64,000 nt of DNA from Nanosyncoccus sp963540965 (GCA_963540965.1 CAUTSA010000001.1:248001-312000); one strand, 5' to 3'; positions 50,275 to 58,139 are shown, numbered from the stretch's first letter. Notes: a model not told the origin generated them from the letters alone. Numbers and translations: made by a program.

Positions 50275-51810
50275 TTATGGCTGATTAAAACTAATGGCTT
50301 CCGATAGATGTTGAATCTTAATATCGCTTGAGTGATCAAGATCGGCAATGGTGCGCGAAAGGCGAATGATTTTAAGCAAGGCACGGGCGGATAGTTGAAG
50401 TTTGCTGGAGGCTTGCTCAAGGTGCTTTTTCTCGGGGTCTTTTAGATGAATAAATTTTGTAATCTGAGAAGAAGAAAGTGTTCCATTAAAGAGCTGATCT
50501 GTTTGATAGCGGAATTTTTGACACTCTAATGCCTCTTGTATACAATTTTTAATAACATGATGAGTTAGGGGTTGCTCGTGGGCAGAGCTGAGCCTGGCTA
50601 GATTGAATTGATCGAGAATTTTTTGATTTCCTAAATATGGAACGTTAACTTTAATATCGATACGATCTAGAATTGGACCACTAATCTTCTTTTGATAGCG
50701 CTGAATTTCGTTTGGAGTGCAGGTGCAATGTTTGATTTGACTACCATGAAAACCGCAAGGGCAGGGATTCATAGTGGCGACCAGGATAAAATTTGCGGGA
50801 TAAGTGACCTTTTCTTTGGTTCTGGCGATCGTAATTTGATGATCTTCGAGTGGTTGGCGCAAGGCCTCTATGACTTGACGGGAAAATTCAGGTAGTTCAT
50901 CAAGAAAGAGGACGCCGTGATGTGCGAGGGAGATTTCTCCTGGTATGATGGGGTTACCACCACCAACAATGGAGCAGGTAGAACTACTGTGATGAGGTGA
51001 GCGAAATGGACGAGAATCTACGATATTGAGAGCTTTAGAGAGTTCTTTTAGTTTGGTGATTTCGAGAAGTTCATGGGTGCTGGGGCGAGGAAGGAGAGCT
51101 GGAATAGTTTTGGCAAGTAGGGTTTTGCCACTACCCGGAGGACCACTAAAAAGTATATTATGATGACCGGCTAGGGCAAGTGTGAGGGCGCGCTTGGCGA
51201 AATTGAGGCCATAAACTTGATCAAGTGTCGTGTCGAATTTCATAGTTGTTGATGGGTGGGCTGGTTGATAATTCTGGGAAGTAACTGGAGTTATAAGCGT
51301 TTGGCCTTTGAGATGAAGAAATAGTTGACGTAGGTTTTGGACTGGAAAAAGCTTAATATTGTCTACGATGGCAGCGGAGTTTAAGTTTTCGCTAGGAAGA
51401 TAGATTTCGGTGAAACCAGCATCCCTGGCAGCCTCAACGATATTGATAATACCAAAGACGGGTCGAAGATCGCCGCTTAAGGAAAGTTCACCGACAAAGA
51501 ATTTATGCGTTATATTAAGTGGAGTTAGTTGCTTGCTGCCAGCAAGAATGGCGATGGCAATTGGTAGGTCGAGGGTGGACCCAGTTTTGGTTAGGTTGGC
51601 GGGAGCAAGATTGACAGTGACTTTTTGAAGTGGAAATGTAAGATCAGAATTTTGTATGGCGTTACGGACGCGATCCCTTGATTCAAAGATAGTTTTGTCG
51701 GCCATGCCAACGAGATTGAATACCGGTAGGCCTTTAACAAGACTAGCTTCAACTTCGATGATTTTACCATTATAGCCGTAGGGAATAGCTGAATATACTT
51801 TTGTAATCAT
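50275..51810 (-). CDS. comM: ComM/YifB-family AAA+ ATPase
   Basis: 511 aa. N-terminal Lon-like S5 domain (residues about 1-170: EVEASLVKGLPVFNLVGM, SGDLRPVFG), Mg-chelatase-type AAA+ core with Walker A GPPGSGKT, GGGNPIIPGEISLAHHGVLFLDELPEF, an MNPCPCG zinc-like motif and the C-terminal domain. ComM is a hexameric helicase that promotes branch migration of incoming DNA in natural transformation, so with the type IV pilus it suggests competence. A TATATT box ends six bases before the ATG. Confidence 0.95.
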   Translation of the reverse strand: MITKVYSAIPYGYNGKIIEVEASLVKGLPVFNLVGMADKTIFESRDRVRNAIQNSDLTFPLQKVTVNLAPANLTKTGSTLDLPIAIAILAGSKQLTPLNITHKFFVGELSLSGDLRPVFGIINIVEAARDAGFTEIYLPSENLNSAAIVDNIKLFPVQNLRQLFLHLKGQTLITPVTSQNYQPAHPSTTMKFDTTLDQVYGLNFAKRALTLALAGHHNILFSGPPGSGKTLLAKTIPALLPRPSTHELLEITKLKELSKALNIVDSRPFRSPHHSSSTCSIVGGGNPIIPGEISLAHHGVLFLDELPEFSRQVIEALRQPLEDHQITIARTKEKVTYPANFILVATMNPCPCGFHGSQIKHCTCTPNEIQRYQKKISGPILDRIDIKVNVPYLGNQKILDQFNLARLSSAHEQPLTHHVIKNCIQEALECQKFRYQTDQLFNGTLSSSQITKFIHLKDPEKKHLEQASSKLQLSARALLKIIRLSRTIADLDHSSDIKIQHLSEAISFNQP

Positions 51811-51903
51811 ATTTTTAATATAACGAGGTAGATGAGGAAAGTCGAAAAATATGCACTTTTTGAATAAAAAAGATGGTTAAAAAATAAAATAACTGGGGTG
51901 AAA

Positions 51904-51939
51904 TGATATCTTGCTTATGATTGATATCTTGCTTATGAT
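51904..51939 (+). repeat. Tandem 18-bp repeat TGATATCTTGCTTATGAT
   Basis: Two exact copies (51904-51921 and 51922-51939) between comM and the tmRNA gene, immediately followed by ATAAAAT. Two related copies (ATATCTTGCTTATG) occur at 62915 and 62936 upstream of the surface-protein gene. Confidence 0.8.
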
Positions 51940-51963
51940 ATAAAATTGAAGAAAAACGGAGAA

Positions 51964-51985
51964 TATGTTAGAATTGGAATTAGTT
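51964..51985 (+). promoter_or_regulatory. tmRNA promoter
   Basis: TATGTTAGAAT (51965-51975), an extended -10 just upstream of the mature 5' end. Confidence 0.5.
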
Positions 51986-52338
51986 GGGGCTGACAAAGCT
52001 TAGACGGATTATTAACAGATATCAGGCATGACGATTGATACCGTAAGTATTGAATAAGTGAAGAAACAACTTCAAAGCACGTGCTTTATGCACCTGTTTA
52101 CGCCTAATTATTTATAGGCCGGTTTAGATATAGTTTTCCGGATGATCTAAATTGTTATAAAATAGGAAATAGGGGTAGTCCATTGACGGGGACTACTTAG
52201 AAAAAATAGTCATGACGACTAGTAGTTTTGTTCCGTTGCCGCTACTAGTGTAAGTCGAGATGAAACAAGGAACTATGCATGTAGAATGATATCATGGAGA
52301 TTTTTCGGACCCGGAGGCAGTATCCGGCAGCTCCACCA
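51986..52338 (+). ncRNA. ssrA: Transfer-messenger RNA (tmRNA) with an atypical T-loop
   Basis: 353 bases. Acceptor GGGGCTG / CAGCTCC, discriminator A and encoded CCA. The 3' part carries the conserved GCATGTAG and TTTTTCGGAC segments. The tag frame is most likely 52060-52107, encoding EETTSKHVLYAPVYA and ending TAA, with TAAGT just upstream of the resume codon. The T-stem CCGGA/TCCGG (52311-52315 with 52323-52327) closes a loop GGCAGTA instead of TTCRANN. Confidence 0.9.
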
Positions 52339-52355
52339 TAAAAGATTAGTTTAAA

Positions 52356-52379
52356 AGGCGCCTCTGGTGCTCTTTTTTA
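52356..52379 (+). terminator. Terminator after tmRNA
   Basis: GGCGCC-TCT-GGTGCT stem with two G-U pairs (52357-52362 with 52366-52371), then CTTTTTT. Confidence 0.7.
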
Positions 52380-52450
52380 TTTATAGGGGGAGGTAAAAAT
52401 GGGGTGTGGAAAAGAAGCCAAAATTCATAAATATTTTATTCAAAAAGTTG

Positions 52451-52485
52451 TTGACATAAGCGAAATAGAGCGGTAAGATAGAGGT
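52451..52485 (+). promoter_or_regulatory. Two-box promoter of the candidate sRNA
   Basis: TTGACA (52451-52456), a 17-base spacer, TAAGAT (52474-52479). Confidence 0.7.
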
Positions 52486-52600
52486 AGCTTTTGAATAAAA
52501 AAATTATTCAAAGCCAAAAACAAACAATATAGCCAAAAAACTCCACACTCTATAAGAAAAGTTCGGCATTCCTCGCAGTTTGGCCGACTTTTCTTTTTTT
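52486..52600 (+). ncRNA. Candidate trans-acting small RNA (about 115 nt)
   Basis: Directly downstream of a good promoter. A 5' hairpin (GCTTTTGAATAA / TTATTCAAAGC, 52487-52498 with 52504-52514), then about 40 bases of nearly G-free A/C-rich single strand containing AACTCCACAC, then a terminator hairpin (AAAAGTTCGGC / GGCCGACTTTT, 52557-52592) and a T-run. This is the classic bacterial sRNA layout. The CUCC in the unpaired part could bind Shine-Dalgarno sequences. No coding potential. Confidence 0.65.
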
Positions 52601-52684
52601 ATGGTATGAATACATGAGCCTCAAATTGCATGAGAGTTTTATTAAAATTATATAAAATCTGGATAAATAAGGACGACTGTGTTA

Positions 52685-52789
52685 ATGGCGATAATTAATA
52701 TTTTGATAAGTAGAAAACTTTACGAACTTAGTATTAGTTTTGTTGAGTGTTTATTTTCTGAAATAAAAAAGCATGGAGGATACTTGTAG
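52685..52789 (+). CDS. Possible small ORF (34 aa)
   Basis: ATG to TAG, encoding MAIINILISRKLYELS followed by ISFVECLFSEIKKHGGYL. An AAGGA sits about 10 bases upstream. The sequence looks like an amphipathic helix and could be a small peptide or a gene remnant. Low support. Confidence 0.25.
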   Translation: MAIINILISRKLYELSISFVECLFSEIKKHGGYL

Positions 52790-53054
52790 GGTTTTTTAAA
52801 GCCGTGGTCTTTTCTTTTTTATTTTTTAGTAAAGAAATTCCAAAGAATCTATATTAAGAGTAGGGTTGATTATAGTACGGAAAGATGCCTAGTTGTATGT
52901 GACGAAAATACTATTTAAAATAAAAAATAAATATATTATGTTTATTAGAAAAATAATGATTTGTTGTTAAATAAAAGGTTTCTAAATGATAGGAGAAGAA
53001 AGAAAGACGTAGTGAGGGCTATGTATTTTTTTGCTCTTGTTGTAAAAATAATAT

Positions 53055-53221
53055 ATGTAAATTACATGTGTTTGTTGTAATTATTTACAGTAAAAGTTAC
53101 ATCATTACATAAAATTCAGAGTTTTTGTTGTGATTATTACAATTATGTAAATTGAGCTACAACACCTATTTATAGGGAAGAATTTTATATTTTTGATTAT
53201 TGTTGTAGTAAATACATGTAT
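53055..53221. repeat. Cluster of TGTAA/TTACA palindromes
   Basis: ATGTAA-A-TTACAT (53055-53067), TGTAA-TTAT-TTACA (53076-53089), TTGTGAT-T-ATTACAA (53128-53142, one mismatch) and ATACATGTAT (53212-53221), interspersed with four TTGTTGTR words. All are in the gene-free region. They look like a multi-site binding region for a DNA-binding protein. Confidence 0.55.
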
Positions 53222-53248
53222 AAATATAGCATTTTGTATTGATTTAAA

Positions 53249-53272
53249 ATGAAGCTTATGTTAGTATAAGAG
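53249..53272 (+). promoter_or_regulatory. Promoter-like element sharing 24 bp with the pilT promoter
   Basis: ATGAAGCTTATG-T-TA-G-T-ATAAGAG matches 13749-13772 at 21 of 24 positions and contains the same CTTAT-N6-ATAAG inverted repeat around the extended -10. No gene starts within 400 bases, so it probably drives the structured RNA downstream. Confidence 0.55.
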
Positions 53273-53392
53273 TGTCGAAAGACAAACATAAAAATCAACA
53301 AATAAAAAGATTGTGAGAATCTAAATGTAAATTAAAAGGTTGGTTTTAAAGATATCTAAACATGCTTAATGTAGAGATATTTAAAAAGCTTT

Positions 53393-53560
53393 GAGGGGAA
53401 GCTTATGACGGATGCCCCACTATACGTGGAGCGGTCAAATAGTCTAGGTGGAGATGGTTGCGGTATTTATTTATGTTTTAGCGCCGGATAACCACCCACC
53501 TAGATTCCAGGGGAGAGTACATTATAGGATCTAGCTTGACTAGATGAGGTGTTTTTAAAT
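53393..53560 (+). ncRNA. Second structured RNA of unknown class
   Basis: A perfect 9-bp stem TCTAGGTGG (53443-53451) / CCACCTAGA (53496-53504) encloses an inner stem (GGTT 53456-53459 with AACC 53490-53493, plus CGG/CCG). Upstream are GGGG...CCCC (53395-53398 with 53415-53418) and CCAC/GTGG. Downstream, ATCTAG/CTAGAT (53529-53545) followed by a T-run may be the terminator. The transcript would start near 53274. It has a faint likeness to an SRP Alu domain, but no SRP S domain is seen. Confidence 0.45.
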
Positions 53561-53692
53561 AAATAAAATAAGTTTTATTAATAAGACTTACTCAAGTTCA
53601 TTTTTAAAATGACGAGAATTAGGGAATAAGAGTAGATGACTCTTATATAGGATTATGTTCTTTAAGTTTTTAAAATGACGTATAATATGGTT

Positions 53693-54052
53693 ATGATTAA
53701 TCGATTGATTTTGATTTTATCACTAGTCGTATTGTCGATTATTTTAGCAATATTGTTTTTGACGTCGCCGGCAAATATAGGGCCACTTGGAATATTGTTT
53801 TTCTTTGTTTTAGTTTATTTTCTGTCTTTTGGAATTGTTACTTTTTTTATGAAATTTTTTGTAAAGATTTTTTTTGCAAGAACTGTAATGATTAAGAAGG
53901 ATTACATTAATGCGGGTATTATTGCGATTTTACCAATTACGGTATTGGTTTTAATTGCTTCGGGTGTGAGGAACTTAATAATATTAGTGTTAGGCCCAAT
54001 TTTACTAGTAGCTGTTAATGTATTTTTGTTTACTAAGATTAGTGAAAATTAG
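53693..54052 (+). CDS. Small multi-pass membrane protein (119 aa)
   Basis: Unknown function; three to four membrane helices (residues about 3-22, 25-48, 72-90, 93-113). Three in-frame ATGs exist (53675, 53687, 53693). The third is chosen because TATAAT at 53681-53686 ends exactly six bases before it, the leaderless spacing used elsewhere. It is followed by a small CCC-GAAA-GGG hairpin. Confidence 0.55.
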   Translation: MINRLILILSLVVLSIILAILFLTSPANIGPLGILFFFVLVYFLSFGIVTFFMKFFVKIFFARTVMIKKDYINAGIIAILPITVLVLIASGVRNLIILVLGPILLVAVNVFLFTKISEN

Positions 54053-54075
54053 ACCCGAAAGGGCTATTTTTTATG
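54049..54075 (+). terminator. Short terminator after the 119-aa gene
   Basis: AGACCC-GAAA-GGGCT hairpin followed by ATTTTTT. Confidence 0.6.
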
Positions 54076-54207
54076 TCGTAATGTTTTCTTTTATGCTTTG
54101 TTTTTTCTAATATTTACAGGGGTGAAATTAGTGTATTGTCTGCGATTGAATAAAATAATTAATTCATAAAGATGTTGAGTAAAAATAATACATTAAATCA
54201 AAGTGGA

Positions 54208-54224
54208 TATGGTAAAATGGAGGT
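54208..54224 (+). promoter_or_regulatory. Promoter of the VirD4-like operon
   Basis: TATGGTAAAAT with TAAAAT at 54213-54218, six bases before ATG 54225. The gap reads GGAGGT, so the Shine-Dalgarno would be at or before the transcript's 5' end. Confidence 0.55.
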
Positions 54225-54731
54225 ATGGATAATGGTAACGTTGGGCCAGGACAGATGAGGGGACAGTGGAATAATTTTGAGGCACCACAGTATACCCCCA
54301 ATAGGCACAACCTTGATCCATTAATGAGCCAGGAGTCAATGGAGGCTGGCGTTGAACAACGCGTCGAACAGTTACCAAATAATATGAATCTTGTAAATCA
54401 AGGCCCACCAAATGCTTATGGGAATGCTAATATGATGGGGAATGCTGGCTTGACTGCTACTGGTTTTCTATCATCAGAGGAGACTCCGCAGGCGCCACTG
54501 GGGGAAGTAGTGACAGTGGGCAATATGACTTTTGATGATGAGGGAAAAATTGTTGGAACAGATTTACCTAAAGCAAAAGATATGGACGGATTGGAGCCGG
54601 AGTTTATAAAGGCGGTTAGTGAAGCTATGAAGATTAAGGACCCGAACGAAAAATACCGAAAAAAGCGTGAATTAGCAGCCAAGCTTTTGCTTGATCGTTA
54701 TGGAAGAATACTTGGTCAGGGAAATGAGTAG
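54225..54731 (+). CDS. Unknown protein paired with the VirD4-like ATPase (168 aa)
   Basis: No family recognised. Residues about 1-95 are Asn/Gln/Gly/Pro-rich and probably disordered. Residues about 95-168 are a compact acidic-helical domain ending in a basic helix (KYRKKRELAAKLLLDRYGRI). It lies eight bases upstream of the coupling ATPase gene and shares its transcript, so an accessory or substrate-adaptor role is plausible. Confidence 0.55.
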   Translation: MDNGNVGPGQMRGQWNNFEAPQYTPNRHNLDPLMSQESMEAGVEQRVEQLPNNMNLVNQGPPNAYGNANMMGNAGLTATGFLSSEETPQAPLGEVVTVGNMTFDDEGKIVGTDLPKAKDMDGLEPEFIKAVSEAMKIKDPNEKYRKKRELAAKLLLDRYGRILGQGNE

Positions 54732-54739
54732 GCAGAATA

Positions 54740-57700
54740 ATGAACGGTGATAGTAGATTGGAAGATTTGATTAGGGGTGGCAATCAACAACCTGTGGAGC
54801 AGGAATCAAATAGTCAGGTGGTTGATTCGCCAAGTACTACTAGTGCTCAAAGTCAGAACCAGCAGGTTGGACAAGGGACTACTTTGCAGCCAAAAAATAA
54901 TATGAGTACCAGACTTGATAGTAGTATTTTGGCTGGAATTGTGATTTTTGGTCTAATAATTACAGCGGCGATTTTTGTAGTTATTAGGATACTAAAACAA
55001 AAACGTAAGGCGAAAGAATTTGAGCGTGCTCTAAAAATGATTCCAATGTTAATTCATTTACCGCCATCAACTGATGATATCCAGGGTGGGGGTAGAGATG
55101 AGCGTGACATAAATGATGAGGCAATTTCTCAAGCCACGATTATGTATACGATTATTTCATCTACTTTGAAAAAGGCTGGAATGAAGACTCACGTGTATGG
55201 ACAAAAATATTTTTCCTTTGAAATCGTGGCGGTGGACGGGTTTGTAAAATATTATGCTGTGGTACCGGCGGTTTTAACTGAAACGGTAAAGCAGGCAATT
55301 TTGACTTCTTATCCAACAGCTAGATTGGAAGAGACGGAAGTCGAGAATATTTTCAGTAGAGACGGTATGGATAATAGTGAAAGTACGGGAAATCAGTATA
55401 ATGCTGAAAATTTTGTATCTGGGGGCGAGCTAGTGATGAAAAAAGAGGTTGAGTATCCGATTTTAACATTTCAGGAAATGAAATGGGATGCACAATTGGC
55501 TTTACTAAATGCTTTTTCTAAAGTACGAATTGGCGAGGGGCTTGGTTTACAAGTGATGTTTAGACCGTTAGATTCTGGTTGGTCGAAAAATGCAGAAACA
55601 AAAATAAAAAATATTAAATCTGGTAAAAAAGGTTTCGGTAGTAAGGGATCAAATTTACCGACGCGAGTACTTTATTTATTGACGGATTTAATTAGAGCAC
55701 CATTTGAAGTGCCTGATGAACACAAAAAAGATAAGGATGAACAAAATCCTGAATTATCACAAAGGAAACAAGAAGAGATTCAAGCAATTGATACTAAAGC
55801 AAAGTTTCCTGTGTTTGAGTGTCTAATTAGGATTGTGGCACACTCAAAATCAAAAGCTCGAAGTGAGGGGTTGGTTGGGGGTGTGGTAGCTGCATTTTCA
55901 CAATTTGATTCACCAAATTCAAATGGTTTTAAGTATGATTTGAGTAAAAAAGTTGATCAATTGGTGACTGATTACATTTTTAGGTTTTTCCCGGTATCGA
56001 ATAAAAAAATTGTACTAAATACACAAGAATTGGCAACGATTTTTCATTTACCTTCACAGGCATCGATTCCGTCAAGTGGCGTGGAAAGACAGATGACGAA
56101 ACAGGTTGATGGACCAGCGTCCTTGATTACCGATGGTGTGTTGATTGGGCGAAATGAATATCGCGGTGCAATTAAAGAGATTAAATTAAGTGTAAATGAC
56201 CGCAGGCGACATATGTACGTAATTGGTGCTTCAGGTATGGGTAAATCGGTATTTTTGAAGAATATCGCCTATCAGGATATGGTTGAAGGTAAGGGTTTTT
56301 GTTTTATTGATCCGCACGGTGATGTAACGGAAGAGCTACTATCAATGGTACCAGAGGACCGCATTGATGATGTGATTTACTTTGATCCGTCAGATATGGA
56401 GTTCCCAATTGGTATGAATATGCTGGAGGCAAAAACTCCAGAGGAAAAGGACTTTATTGTACAAGAGGGTATTAATATGCTTTATTCTCTTTATGATCCT
56501 GGACATACTGGTATTTTTGGTCCACGTGGTGAGCAGATGTTCAGAAATGCGGCACTGCTTTTGATGAGTGATCCTAAAGGCGCTACATTTTTAGATATTC
56601 CGAGTCCATTTATTAATAAAGATTTAGTGGTTGATAAATTAAAATATGTAACAGATAGAGATCTATTTGATTACTGGACAAAAGAATTTCCAGCTTCACA
56701 AAAATCAAATGATGCGGGTGAAGTGATTACGTGGTTTGCTTCTAAGTGGAGTCCATTTAAGCAGAATACGATGATGAAGCGGGTACTGGGCCAGATCAAG
56801 TCAGGCTTTAATATCCGTGAGATTATGGATCAGCAGAAGATTTTACTAGTGAACCTTTCTAAAGGTAAGCTTGGCGAATTAAACTCGAAGCTGCTTGGTA
56901 TGATCTTTGTGATGAAATTCCAGACGGCAGCAATGTCGCGCGTAGATACGCCAGAACATGATCGTAAAGATTTTTGTTTATTTGTCGATGAATTTCAGAA
57001 CTTTTCAACAGAATCTTTTGAATCGATTCTTTCAGAGGCAAGGAAATTCCGACTTAATTTGATTGTTGCGAACCAGTTTATGACACAGCTGACCGATAAG
57101 ATTCGTGAAGGTGTGCTTGGTAACGTTGGTACGATTGTGGCTGGTCGTGTTGGTGTGACAGACGCGGAAATGCTGGAAAAAGTGTTTACGCCTGTATTTA
57201 AAGCGGAAGATCTTCATAAGCAACCAAATCATCATGCAATTACAACTGTTTTGATGAATGGCATGCCATCGGCACCGTTTACAATGAATTTGCCAGCACC
57301 AATGGGGAAGGAGGATCGCAAGGTATTCGAATCTTTGCGTGAATACTCGGCAAAGAAGTACGGTCGTCCTGGTGCAGAGGTAGATAAAGAAATTGATGAG
57401 CGATTAAATATTAAGAACGAAGAAGAGAAGTCTGTAAAAGAGGCACCTAAGAATGAGGGGGGTGGTTTTATGTCGATGATTGGTGAAAAAAATAGTGGAC
57501 AGGGAATAGATTTAGGGGTGGCGAAGGTGCCAGCAACTCAGGCGATACCAGGTTCACCAGAGGCGGCTAGAATAATTCAGCAGGCGAATGAGGCACCTGC
57601 TAAAGAGTTGTCACTTGAAGAGATTGATGCAGAACTGGCGAAGTTGAGTCAAGAATCTAAGGATAATGATCTTGATTGGCTAGCAAGTGAAGAGTCGAAA

Positions 57701-57805
57701 AAATCACCAGTAAAACAGGAAGAGGTTGCAGAGAATACGAAGATTGAGCCTAAAGGGTCCGATTTTGGCCAGATGAGCTCTGGGGACGTAATAAATCTGA
57801 GATAA
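54740..57805 (+). CDS. VirD4/TraD-like coupling ATPase
   Basis: 1021 aa. Disordered Gln/Asn-rich N-terminus (about 55 residues), one transmembrane helix (about 65-88), a 380-residue N-terminal region of the CPR type, then the ATPase: Walker A VIGASGMGKSV (about 493-503), FIDPHGD, Walker B CLFVDEFQNF (about 744-753), SEARKFRLNLIVANQF and GRVGVTDAEML (TraM-recognition-like). A charged C-terminal tail (about 880-1021) is low complexity. Such proteins couple DNA or protein substrates to a type IV secretion channel. Other Vir genes are not adjacent; the VirB2-like pilin is at 6.6 kb. Confidence 0.85.
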   Translation: MNGDSRLEDLIRGGNQQPVEQESNSQVVDSPSTTSAQSQNQQVGQGTTLQPKNNMSTRLDSSILAGIVIFGLIITAAIFVVIRILKQKRKAKEFERALKMIPMLIHLPPSTDDIQGGGRDERDINDEAISQATIMYTIISSTLKKAGMKTHVYGQKYFSFEIVAVDGFVKYYAVVPAVLTETVKQAILTSYPTARLEETEVENIFSRDGMDNSESTGNQYNAENFVSGGELVMKKEVEYPILTFQEMKWDAQLALLNAFSKVRIGEGLGLQVMFRPLDSGWSKNAETKIKNIKSGKKGFGSKGSNLPTRVLYLLTDLIRAPFEVPDEHKKDKDEQNPELSQRKQEEIQAIDTKAKFPVFECLIRIVAHSKSKARSEGLVGGVVAAFSQFDSPNSNGFKYDLSKKVDQLVTDYIFRFFPVSNKKIVLNTQELATIFHLPSQASIPSSGVERQMTKQVDGPASLITDGVLIGRNEYRGAIKEIKLSVNDRRRHMYVIGASGMGKSVFLKNIAYQDMVEGKGFCFIDPHGDVTEELLSMVPEDRIDDVIYFDPSDMEFPIGMNMLEAKTPEEKDFIVQEGINMLYSLYDPGHTGIFGPRGEQMFRNAALLLMSDPKGATFLDIPSPFINKDLVVDKLKYVTDRDLFDYWTKEFPASQKSNDAGEVITWFASKWSPFKQNTMMKRVLGQIKSGFNIREIMDQQKILLVNLSKGKLGELNSKLLGMIFVMKFQTAAMSRVDTPEHDRKDFCLFVDEFQNFSTESFESILSEARKFRLNLIVANQFMTQLTDKIREGVLGNVGTIVAGRVGVTDAEMLEKVFTPVFKAEDLHKQPNHHAITTVLMNGMPSAPFTMNLPAPMGKEDRKVFESLREYSAKKYGRPGAEVDKEIDERLNIKNEEEKSVKEAPKNEGGGFMSMIGEKNSGQGIDLGVAKVPATQAIPGSPEAARIIQQANEAPAKELSLEEIDAELAKLSQESKDNDLDWLASEESKKSPVKQEEVAENTKIEPKGSDFGQMSSGDVINLR

Positions 57806-58139
57806 GTTAGTATTCGGAGGTTAAATATGTCGGAATTTTATAGGATAATTTTTTGATAAAAAATGTGTTCAGGCTTTTTAGGGAAGCTGGAGGCAATAAA
57901 ACTTTAATACACATGATTGATATCAGGATGAGAAACAAAATGCCCTTAGAGGCCCTTAGAATGCGTTAAACGGGGTGTTTATCTTGACAGCTTGGGGAGG
58001 AAAGAGTAAACTGGAGACAGATATCGAGTGAGGTGAACGATTTAGTTTAATCTTGAGTTTGACTTTTAATCAAGAGAGGATCGAATTTTACAGCGAGTCT
58101 TTGGTATCAGCATAAAAAACTTAATGAGGTATTTGTTTG
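57806..58139 (+). promoter_or_regulatory. gyrB upstream region with two-box promoter and long leader
   Basis: TTGACA (57984-57989), 17-base spacer, TAAACT (58007-58012), start near 58019 and a leader of about 120 bases with a TCTTGA/TCAAGA hairpin. Direct repeats GCCCTTAGA (57942-57950 and 57952-57960), one helical turn apart, lie 24 bases before the -35. Also here are an AAAAAATGTGTTCAG copy (57858-57872) and a nine-codon frame with a strong GGAGG (57816-57853) that looks like a remnant. Confidence 0.6.

Larger units (their letters stand above)
52601..53248. other. AT-rich intergenic region without a confident gene
   Basis: No long frame on either strand. It holds one short possible ORF (52685-52789) and a cluster of TGTAA/TTACA palindromes (53055-53221), listed separately. 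No transposase, integrase or tRNA is seen. The combined gene-free stretch from tmRNA to 53693 is about 1.35 kb, the longest in the window. Confidence 0.6.

Noticed and set aside
51986..52338. Tyrosine-recombinase attachment site or integrated element at tmRNA
   Set aside because: tmRNA is a common integration site, but no integrase, phage gene or repeated tmRNA 3' end follows it. The Xer gene at 28.7 kb is the housekeeping type.
53443..53504. Signal recognition particle RNA
   Set aside because: CTAGGTGG...GCGGT resembles an Alu domain, but no S-domain core with the GGAA-type tetraloop and AGCAGC strand is nearby.
52339..53692. Chromosomal replication origin
   Set aside because: AT-rich and near gyrB-gyrA, but no dnaA, dnaN or recF is present and no TTATCCACA-type DnaA box was seen in it. 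Left open only as a palindrome cluster.
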